This document shows, one piece after another, positions 45,801-53,602 of a stretch of DNA of 64,000 nt. The stretch's first letter is position 1. Each line of letters starts with the position of its first letter. A program made the position numbers and the translations under genes. The notes below the pieces were generated by a model, which saw nothing but the letters and a program-made list of their open reading frames with translations, ran no database searches and was not told the origin of the DNA. Origin of the DNA: Paramacrobiotus metropolitanus (taxonomy: Eukaryota; Tardigrada; Eutardigrada; Parachela; Macrobiotidae); assembly GCF_019649055.1 (NCBI RefSeq), contig NW_026570221.1:2852001-2916000 (forward strand). Direction: 5' to 3'.

Positions 45801-46384
45801 GGGCAACCAGAGTGCGACGAGTAATGGTCACGACGCCACGAAGATTTGTAACCATACCAGTTGGCATTTAAACAGAATATGAAAACGACGAGATCTTTTT
45901 GTTGCTTAAGGCAACAGCCAAGTTCCTCAAATACCCAGTTAGAAGTATCGATAACTCCAAAGATACGCGGATTCTGAATGTTGTGCGTGGACAACACTCA
46001 TTGCGAATGATAGGTAACGAAACAGAAGTTAAACGCCGGTGTTTCGTACCACAGATTCATATATTTAAAGAAATCTTCAAGGAATTCGACGACTCAGACA
46101 TGTGCCGATATGCCTTAATGACTAGCAAACTGGCTAACGAACTTGACTGTGCTTTAGTAGTGTTGCACGCAAGGTCTATAATTCGGGACACTGACTCGTT
46201 TCCGTATCAAAAGTCAGTTGTAGGTCCGTATCATGTGTCTCAGAATATCGAGTTATGGGATCGAATGCTTCGAAACTTGAGAACAGAAATACCATCAGAG
46301 CAAGCAATTGAAATCTTGCTTGATAAGATTTGGGGACAACAGTCGAAATTGGCGGAACTCGAAAATGCATTACTAATGCGATAA
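42899..46384 (+). pseudogene. gag: Ty3/gypsy gag frame, very long, with three internal TAA codons
   Basis: One frame runs from ATG 42,899 to TAA 46,382-46,384, interrupted only by TAA at 43,208, 43,841 and 45,869. Order: acidic N-terminus (SEDSSSEDETKE), a capsid-like domain (LPLSLKGSALNWYHRRQLAN, then WDTMKDELRLQFQPYG, the retrotransposon_gag pattern), an Asn/Gly/Arg-rich stretch (43,780-44,040), and a zinc knuckle CFICGGPHLKANC at 44,120-44,158 (CX2CX3HX4C). About 740 further codons have no recognisable domain, unusual for gag. Function: structural protein packaging element RNA. Readthrough or a multi-ORF layout is possible, but simple inactivation is more likely. Pol lies one frame over, 107 nt downstream. 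Confidence 0.75.
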
Positions 46385-46490
46385 CGAAATAGTGATGAAA
46401 ACGAGAGAGAAGGGATAATTCTCAAACTGGATAAGTCAATTGCGGTATGCACGGTAAGGAATAATCGTACATTAACGAAACGGTTATTAC

Positions 46491-49400
46491 ATGCGTATTT
46501 GGGATATTCGAGAAAAAGCGATTTACGTGAATAAATCTTTGAAAAGGGAACCGGATTTAAAAATTGAAGATGTACGTTTTTACCCACAAGCCGTTAAATC
46601 AGGTGACGGTATCATGATCATTGGAGTCATATTAAGACCTTTACTAGTAGCAGTGACTGATCAAGTAACTCACTACGTTTTCACGTATTTGATTGATTCA
46701 GATGTTACAGAAACGAATGATGAAAGTAATCTTTGGATGGGAAATGACTTGGTCACAGATTTACAAAATCCGTTCGAAGGCTTTTCACATAATCGTTCGG
46801 TTGCAATTCCTCGACCACCACGACGAGCTTTTCAGCTCAATTCCGATGGATTGGTAGAGTATGAACCGTTGGTCGATTTAAAAATATTTGGAACAGAAGC
46901 CTACACTCTTTTGGACACTGGTTCAGCAGTAACTACAGTGTCATCAGAAGTAATTCAACAGTTTAGTATGACTAATGAGATCAATCGCAATGAGTTCGAT
47001 ACGTTGCGAAGTGCGTCAGAACATTTGTTTCTTACAATTGGATCAGTTAACGTCGAATTAACGTTGTTTGATGTTACAAACATGACGAAAGTTAATGTAG
47101 TTACAAAAAGCCAAGAGGGAAACGATATTATCTTAGGTTTTAATCACTACATGTGCTTACTCCAGCAGAGCCAGTTGAACCCTGTCAAACAGATGTATAA
47201 TTTCTTCATTGCAATGGCCCCGAAATCAACCGTTGGAACGACATCGATGCAATTTGTGCAAAGGAAGACAAAAGAAATGGATGGCCCAAAGCCATTACCA
47301 CCAGCGGTGGAATCCCAGGACACACCTAATGTCATCAACTGCCAGTGTGGACATACATCTTACTGCCGGTATGATCACATTAAACATTTGACACACTGTA
47401 TTCATACGCTACAGTCGGAGTTATGGTTTGTTTGCAAGTGCGAAGCAATAATTCGCCTTAAAAAGGACTGGTTGTCTCATTTAAAAACTTGTAAAGTTTA
47501 TGGTTCTTTGCTTGATCCCATTGTTTGTTCAAAAATGTACTGTTATTATACGACAGATAATAAGACATTATCGAAAGAGCATCAAGCAATACATAATAGT
47601 TTGGACAAAAAGCCGAAAGATTCTCGTTTAGAAGCACGCCTTTTACCTTATTTAGCTGGAAATTTATTAGGTCAGGATCAGGGAACCGAACAGTATTCGT
47701 TAGAAGATATTGAAATGGGTGAACAATTAGAGCCAGCTCAGATTCAACAGCTAAAAGAGTTATTAGTATGTTATGAAGCCATCTGGCCGGTACCTGGTCA
47801 ACCTTTGAGAGCGGCAGCAGTTGCACCAATAGAATTAAAAGTTGTTGAAGGAACTAGACCAATTTGGCAACCCATGCGTCGTCTCTCAGAAAAGGAAAAG
47901 CAAACAGTAGATAAACAGGTTAGAGAAATGCTTAAATCAGGAATAATTAAACCATCAAAAAGCCCATGGCAAAGTCCGATAGTTTTAGTCAAAAAAGCTA
48001 ATAATACGTTGCGAATTTGTGCTGATTTAAGGATGCTCAATCGTTATTTACTTCCTATGCGTCATCAACTTCCAATTATTCAAGATATTTTGGACAGAGC
48101 TAAAGGATGTAAATATTTTACATCAAGTGATTTGTTTAGTGCCTATAACCAAATACCGATAGAAGAAAAGAGTCAAGAGTTACTAGGCATTTGCACGACA
48201 GCAGGGAGTTTTCAGTATTGTCGCATGCCTTTTGGTCTGAATAATGCGCCAGCTATTTTTCAAGAAGCAATAACTACGGCAATGAGCGATCTTTTGCTAT
48301 TACATGTACAAGTGTACTTGGATGATGTCATCATTGCTAGTCCAACTTGGGAAGAGCATTTAATCAGTTTAAAGTTGGTTGTGGATCGTTTAAAGGAATT
48401 TAATTTTACAGTTAATCCGTTGAAATGTCATTTTGCTATGCCGAGCTATAAAGTTTTAGGTTTTATTCTAAGTCAAGACGGGATTAGTCAAGATCCCGAC
48501 AAAATATCAGCAGTGAAGAATTACCCTGTGCCAAAGAATATCAAAGAAGTAAGGAGTTTTGTTGGTGTAGCGTCCTTTTACCGACAATTTGTTAAAAATT
48601 TTTCACACATTTGTGCTCCGTTAACAAAACTTTATGCTTGTAGTGTAAAGGATTTAAAGACAAGGCAATTTGTATGGACTAAAGAATGTCAGGAAGCATT
48701 TGAAGAACTGCGAAATAGACTTATAACTGCTCCAGTTTTAGCTTTCTTTGATGAAAAATTAGAAACAGCAATACATGTTGATGCCAGTGATCTGGCATGT
48801 GGGGCAGTTCTTGTTCAGAAACACCCAGAAGGGTGGAAACCTGTTAGTTATTGTTCACGAAAGTTTAATACAGGCGAGCGGAATTTATCAACCACCGAAC
48901 GGGAGTGTTTAGGCATATTATATGCAACTAAGAAATTCAGGCCATATATATATGGTCGAAAAGTTCATGTATTTACGGATCACGCATCGATGGCATGGGT
49001 CATGTCTTTAAGGACTCAGAATCAGAAATTAGCTCGTTGGTCTTTGAGGTTATCGGAATTTTCATTACAGATCCATCATAGACAGGGAACGTTAAATCGA
49101 GACGCTGATGCTTTATCTCGAGCACCAGTGGAACCAGCACCTTTTAAAGACGAGACAATCGAATTTCCTGTTTTTGAAATACAACGATTAGACATTAGAT
49201 CTTTACAAATGTCCGATAAATTTTGTTCACCATTAATAGATTATCTGGAAAAAAATATGAAAAATCCATCAGACAGGATAAAACGCCTTGCAGGAAGCTT
49301 TTACCTTGAAAACGGAGTACTATATTACAAAGTTATTGACGAGGGAGAAAGTCAAGATTTATTGGTTTTGCCAAAAGCCTTATGGGAAGATATTTTAAAA

Positions 49401-51335
49401 ACAGTACACGACCATAAAGGAGGTTTATCACATCTCGGCTATAAGAAATGTCTGGAGCTAATAAATCGAAAATTTTATTTTAAAGGAATGAATAAATTTA
49501 TACGAAAATACATTTCTTCATGCCATGTTTGTCAAACTCGTAATCCTGGAAGACTAGCTTACGGATATTTTCAGTTTATGCCAATACCGTATCGTCCAAT
49601 GACTCATATGATTATTGATGTCGTTGAAGTTCTTCAGCCATCTGCCGGTTGTAGATTCATCATTACAAGTGTATGTGAATTAGCGAACTTTTTAATTGCT
49701 AAAGCAGTACGGACTCATACTGCATTATCGGTTGCGAAATTTTTGTTGTATGAGGTCGCTTTAAAATTCGGCTTTCCTCAGATATTACGTCACGATCGTG
49801 GTACTGAATTTCAAAATGATGTAGTTAAAGACTTGTGTGGTTTAATGGACTTAAAACAAATCCCTAGCACGGCTTACAAACCACAGACACAGGGAAGACT
49901 TGAATCAAAGCATAAACCAATAGGAAATGGTTTAGCAAAATTGTGTGACGAGAAGGGCACAAATTGGGCCAATCTATTACCCTGGATTGTTTTTGGAATT
50001 AATGCAGCACACTCGGAAGGGATAGGTATGAGTCCCTATAAAGCATTATATGGAGTGGACTGCTTATTTTATTTCGATACTAATTTCCCATTAAAAAGCA
50101 ATGAACCTTTTGTCCGACAAGTAGTTGAAGACGCTAAAAATACTCATTCGTTCCTTCGATATCATATCGCGGAACGACAGCGTGATCGGGAAATCAGTTA
50201 TAATCAAAACCGAATTCCACTTAAGTACAAAGAAGGAGATGAGGTCTTGTTATTTATGCCAATGCGTCAAGGCGATTCAAAGAAATTTTTTCATAAATAC
50301 GAAGGTCCGTATAAAATTTTGAAGCGGATGGGTCCAAATACATTTAAAATCGATTATTTTCGATCAAATAATAACGAAGCGACAGTAGTAAATGCAGCTA
50401 GGCTAAAGTTATACAATAAACGTGAAAGTTTTTCTGACTCTAGTGATGAAGAGCAGGAAAAGAATAGTGAAATCTGTACCAATCCGATATTGAGAGACTC
50501 ATACGATTCAGCAGATGATAATTTTTATGAAATTCCTTCTGGAATTAATGTTCCTGTTCCAAAACAAGTAGGAACTAAGGAGAATCCTTCTAATACTTCT
50601 GATTTGAGTTATCAATCTAATAAAGCCTTGGAACAACAGTCATCATCATTGCAGACAGATAAAACAGTACAGGAGACTGTTGAACAATCTTCTCCGGTTA
50701 TAACTGTAACTAATTTAACTGATGGAACTATTACCATCCGTAGAGAGCCTGAGATATCGCCTAAAGTAACAACCGCAACATCAAATTACGTTACAGCTCA
50801 GCAGGCACAGCCAACGACGAAAACTAAAAAGCTAGTGTCAACGGAATTGGAAATTCTTGAAGTTCCAAAATTAGATTTTAATGCAGCGGAACCTGTAGTC
50901 GAAACAGTAGTTACAAAAGAAGTTAAGAAAATGACTAGAAATGAGGCGTTAGCGAAGGCACGAGCAGTAAAAGCAGCAAAAGCAGTAGCTGTTAAAGAAA
51001 CAAAGGAGCAGGCTATTGCTAAAGCCAAAGTTACAAGAGAGGCCAAAAAGGGTGTTAGTAATCAATTCTGGACTTTTTTGGGTATGATATTGATGGTTTG
51101 CTTAATAACTTCAACTAATGCGATTGAAGCTGAACTTTGTAATTGTCAATCACAGCAATTATTAGGTCCAGTGGAATTTAGAGTGCAAGAGAATTGTCCT
51201 GAAATTAAACGTAATAAAGGACCTACAGTGACTTATGAACTTTATCTTAATAAACCTCAAACACATACGTTTGATGGGTGGATGTGTAAATCTATCGCGC
51301 ATAATGTAAATATCGACCGAATTCTCTGCCAGTAA
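46491..51335 (+). CDS. pol: Ty3/gypsy Pol polyprotein with glycoprotein-like tail
   Basis: 1,614 codons without interruption. Aspartic protease YTLLDTGSAV (Asp 142); Cys/His cluster at 284-334; reverse transcriptase with SSDLFSAYNQI, MPFGLNNAP and YLDD (609-612); RNase H with HVDASD (764) and FTDHAS (about 830); integrase zinc-binding HX..H..CHVC (to 1014) and D1043, D1102, E1138 with exactly 35 residues between the last two. The domain order PR-RT-RH-IN defines Ty3/gypsy (Metaviridae). The tail after about residue 1,330 is Ser/Thr/Lys-rich, then a hydrophobic segment FWTFLGMILMVCLITS (1526 on) and a Cys-containing stretch, as in a glycoprotein start; the frame ends inside a palindrome. Function: copying and integrating element RNA. 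No ATG-independent reason fixes the start; frame 3 opens after 46,475. Confidence 0.93.
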   Translation: MRIWDIREKAIYVNKSLKREPDLKIEDVRFYPQAVKSGDGIMIIGVILRPLLVAVTDQVTHYVFTYLIDSDVTETNDESNLWMGNDLVTDLQNPFEGFSHNRSVAIPRPPRRAFQLNSDGLVEYEPLVDLKIFGTEAYTLLDTGSAVTTVSSEVIQQFSMTNEINRNEFDTLRSASEHLFLTIGSVNVELTLFDVTNMTKVNVVTKSQEGNDIILGFNHYMCLLQQSQLNPVKQMYNFFIAMAPKSTVGTTSMQFVQRKTKEMDGPKPLPPAVESQDTPNVINCQCGHTSYCRYDHIKHLTHCIHTLQSELWFVCKCEAIIRLKKDWLSHLKTCKVYGSLLDPIVCSKMYCYYTTDNKTLSKEHQAIHNSLDKKPKDSRLEARLLPYLAGNLLGQDQGTEQYSLEDIEMGEQLEPAQIQQLKELLVCYEAIWPVPGQPLRAAAVAPIELKVVEGTRPIWQPMRRLSEKEKQTVDKQVREMLKSGIIKPSKSPWQSPIVLVKKANNTLRICADLRMLNRYLLPMRHQLPIIQDILDRAKGCKYFTSSDLFSAYNQIPIEEKSQELLGICTTAGSFQYCRMPFGLNNAPAIFQEAITTAMSDLLLLHVQVYLDDVIIASPTWEEHLISLKLVVDRLKEFNFTVNPLKCHFAMPSYKVLGFILSQDGISQDPDKISAVKNYPVPKNIKEVRSFVGVASFYRQFVKNFSHICAPLTKLYACSVKDLKTRQFVWTKECQEAFEELRNRLITAPVLAFFDEKLETAIHVDASDLACGAVLVQKHPEGWKPVSYCSRKFNTGERNLSTTERECLGILYATKKFRPYIYGRKVHVFTDHASMAWVMSLRTQNQKLARWSLRLSEFSLQIHHRQGTLNRDADALSRAPVEPAPFKDETIEFPVFEIQRLDIRSLQMSDKFCSPLIDYLEKNMKNPSDRIKRLAGSFYLENGVLYYKVIDEGESQDLLVLPKALWEDILKTVHDHKGGLSHLGYKKCLELINRKFYFKGMNKFIRKYISSCHVCQTRNPGRLAYGYFQFMPIPYRPMTHMIIDVVEVLQPSAGCRFIITSVCELANFLIAKAVRTHTALSVAKFLLYEVALKFGFPQILRHDRGTEFQNDVVKDLCGLMDLKQIPSTAYKPQTQGRLESKHKPIGNGLAKLCDEKGTNWANLLPWIVFGINAAHSEGIGMSPYKALYGVDCLFYFDTNFPLKSNEPFVRQVVEDAKNTHSFLRYHIAERQRDREISYNQNRIPLKYKEGDEVLLFMPMRQGDSKKFFHKYEGPYKILKRMGPNTFKIDYFRSNNNEATVVNAARLKLYNKRESFSDSSDEEQEKNSEICTNPILRDSYDSADDNFYEIPSGINVPVPKQVGTKENPSNTSDLSYQSNKALEQQSSSLQTDKTVQETVEQSSPVITVTNLTDGTITIRREPEISPKVTTATSNYVTAQQAQPTTKTKKLVSTELEILEVPKLDFNAAEPVVETVVTKEVKKMTRNEALAKARAVKAAKAVAVKETKEQAIAKAKVTREAKKGVSNQFWTFLGMILMVCLITSTNAIEAELCNCQSQQLLGPVEFRVQENCPEIKRNKGPTVTYELYLNKPQTHTFDGWMCKSIAHNVNIDRILCQ

Positions 51336-51436
51336 ATTCTCAGCAGATTTCTGGGGACCAAATTATTATGCCCGTGACATAACAATTTGGTCCCCAGAAA
51401 TCTGCTGAGAATTTACTGGCAGAGAATTTGGTCGAT
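51312..51436. repeat. 125-bp near-perfect palindrome at the retroelement's 3' end
   Basis: Arms of 59 nt (51,312-51,370 and 51,378-51,436) are complementary with mismatches only at 51,365/51,383 and one near the outer end. The loop is CCCGTGA (51,371-51,377). The apex TTATG-CCCGTGA-CATAAC with the next A is the exact reverse complement of TGTTATGTCACGGGCATAA at the end of the 5' LTR (41,788-41,806). The left arm is the end of the pol frame, and the pol stop lies inside it. Confidence 0.95.
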
Positions 51437-51698
51437 TGCCTGCCTTCTACCAGTCGCGGCCCTAATAACGATGGAGACTACAAAATTTGCTCCTTTTTGT
51501 TTCACTAATGACGGTGAGCCCCGTTTGCCATCAGAGATATCGCTGGCCCCAGAACATGTCCAAGAGGTTAAAGAAATTAATTACGAGGAATACATTAGTA
51601 AACTTGAAGATTCTTTCGTAGTAGTTATAGAACTAGTAACAGCCAGAACGGAAGAAACAGCTTTTAGGTCAGGTAAAACCAAAAGACCGACATCATGA
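51387..51698 (+). CDS. 103-codon ORF downstream of the palindrome, doubtful
   Basis: The first 17 or so codons are palindrome sequence (antisense of pol). From METTKFAPFCFTNDGEP onward the composition is protein-like and acidic (HVQEVKEINYEEYISKLEDS). It could be a displaced fragment of a retroelement protein, but no family motif is visible. Confidence 0.25.
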   Translation: MVPRNLLRIYWQRIWSIACLLPVAALITMETTKFAPFCFTNDGEPRLPSEISLAPEHVQEVKEINYEEYISKLEDSFVVVIELVTARTEETAFRSGKTKRPTS

Positions 51699-51896
51699 AT
51701 TTGAAATCGGTAATCTGGTATTGCCTTAAAATACTCGGGGAACGTTGAAAACTACCAATAAATCAAATCAGATTATGCGATTCGTTCAAAAAAACTGCTG
51801 AATTATCCGAGCTCTTTCGAAGATCAAAAATGGTTGCAGGCGAAGACTTCGGAAACGGGCAAACACGAAACTATGGAACCGACTATTGCCGCCTGG

Positions 51897-52245
51897 GGGC
51901 CCAGACTCCAACTCTGACTCCGATTCTGACCACTCAAACTCTGACTCTGACTTCTTAAAGTTTGACTCTGATTTTGAAGGTTTCTTAGGTTTCTTAGGTC
52001 TCTTAGTTTTCCCAGGTTTCTTAGTTGTTTCTTAGGTTTCTTAGGTTATTCTTAGGTTATTCAGTCAGAGTCATAGTTTGGGCAGTCAGAGTCAGACTTT
52101 GAGTAGTCAGAGTCAGAGTTTGAGCGGTCAGAGTCAGACTTTGAGTAGTCAGAGTCAGAGTTTGGGCAGTCAGAGTCAGACTTTGAGTAGTCAGAGTCAG
52201 AGTTTGAGCGGTCAGAGTCTGAGTCAGAGCTTGAGCGCGGGCCCC
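51897..52245. mobile_element. Foldback-type element 2 with GACTCTGACTC arms and TTCTTAGG core
   Basis: The left arm starts GGGGGCCCAGACTCCAACTC and continues with GACTCTGACTC repeats. The right arm holds the reverse complement, (A)GTCAGAGTCAGAGTTTG, in about six units and ends AGCTTGAGCGCGGGCCCC, mirroring the left end. The core (about 51,975-52,065) is TTTCTTAGGTTTCTTAGGTT and GGTTATTCTTAGGTTATTC, the same simple repeat as in the element at 29,548-30,182. No ORF. Target duplication not resolved. Confidence 0.7.
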
Positions 52246-52497
52246 GCCTGAGGTAGCCTCATCTCAAAATGAAGGACAAATCTAGCAAACTTACTGTCGA
52301 TGTTTGGGAATTAAATGAACGCCTTTTAGGCAGATTTATCCCTTATCGCGTGTAATGAAATCTTGAGTGCCTTAGATAAAGCATTTGGATAAGGCATTTT
52401 TTTTGTAAACTGCGACTTTTGTGCTGTGATATATTTATCACGAATTCCTTGCCATATTGTTAATTTGTAGAACGGAGTTTTTTTTATTGATTCAAGA

Positions 52498-53371
52498 TTG
52501 ATTATTATGCCTACACCATGGACATCCGGATTATTGAAATTTAGACGAATCGAAGACCCTGCCCTTCTATGGGCTGCACTCCAGCACTCAAGGAACGCGG
52601 AGTTAACAAGAATTAACAGAACGCTGAAAATGGAGATCCCTGATGACACCACTACGTGGAAGCTCACTGGCGCAGTTAAAGCTGAAAGGGCGCTTGAAAC
52701 GAAAAATGCTTTCTTCGAAACATTGCAGGGTAAGGCGAGTGTCGACTTAATCAATGACAAGTTGAACAGCTGGCTGGGAGTTCATTGAAATGGTGCGCAT
52801 GAAGACTAGCAATTTAGGCCTGCTAAACTACTATAAACGACGCGGTGGCAAAGATCTGGATGTGCGGTGCAAGGTGTGCAAAGAGAAAAGTGCTGTCAAG
52901 AGAATGAGCGAACGGAACCAGATAGATAGCCTAGCACACGTATTGGCTTGGTGTTCTTGTACGCAGTATGCGAGGATTGGTCGGCACAACGACATCTGTG
53001 AGTTTATCTGTACTGAACTTCGGAAAAACGGCAATAAGTGTCGGAGGGAAGTGCAGTTTCCCGCGGATGTCGGTGTGTTGAGGCCGGACATCGTAGCGTG
53101 CAAGGACAAAGTAGCTTACGCGGTAGATGTGGCAGTCCCTTGGAACGATAGTAAGCACAAATTGTGCGAAGCATATAATGCCAAGGTGGAGAACTACCAA
53201 TGCCTGGCACCAAAAATTAGAGACCGGTTTAAGGTGGTTGATGTGGAATGTCATGCAATAATAGTTGGTGTCAGGAGGGCTGTGGTGCGCCCAGAACGAC
53301 CTATCGATGAAGGCCTTATGGCTATCGCAGGGGAAACAGTTTGTCATTCAGCTCAAAGCCATGCTAGGTAG
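52498..53371 (+). pseudogene. R2-clade non-LTR retrotransposon, 3' fragment with REL endonuclease
   Basis: Two frames (52,498-52,788 and 52,790-53,371) abut and need a shift around 52,770 (NDKLNSWL before, EFIEMVRMKTSN after). The second carries a CX2C finger (RCKVCKEK) with downstream His and Cys (SLAHVLAWC), then IGRHNDICEFI and the restriction-like endonuclease core VLRPDIVACKDKVAYAVDVA, the (K/R)PDx..D signature seen after reverse transcriptase in R2/R4/NeSL-type elements. A helical wing (KLCEAYNAKVENYQ) follows. In the family this nuclease nicks a specific target, often rDNA. The reverse transcriptase is missing, and 28S sequence is not seen downstream, so this is a 5'-truncated, shifted copy outside rDNA. 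Confidence 0.8.
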
Positions 53372-53580
53372 TTTGAGATCTATGGTAGAATTTGCCAGGA
53401 CATTAGGGCGAGGACGTGTGTTCAAAGAAAAGAATCGCATACACCATTCGGTTAAGGGAACATAGATAGGAACAGTATAAAGATGGGCTTCCTAAACCTC
53501 AACGAGGCGGGGGCTCGCGGATGCCGGTTGGAGAACGGTTAAGGAATTCGGCTTGAAGCAACTAAACATCATGGCATCGT

Positions 53581-53602
53581 GCCCGGGGTACGGTACCCGG
53601 GC
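53581..53602. repeat. GC-rich hairpin
   Basis: GCCCGGG at 53,581 pairs with CCCGGGC ending at 53,602, with a small bulged top (GTAC/GGTA). It lies 210 bp beyond the R2-like ORF and could be part of its 3' UTR, whose structured RNA is recognised by the reverse transcriptase in this family. Confidence 0.5.

Noticed and set aside
43208-45871. Three in-frame TAA codons in gag as a sign of a reassigned stop codon
   Set aside because: The 1,614-codon pol frame directly downstream uses no internal TAA or TAG and ends with TAA, so the standard code explains the data better.
51436-52260. 3' LTR of the Ty3/gypsy element
   Set aside because: By eye no copy of the 5' LTR features (TATAAAA..AATAAA..CATAACA) follows; only the short inverted terminus inside the palindrome was found.
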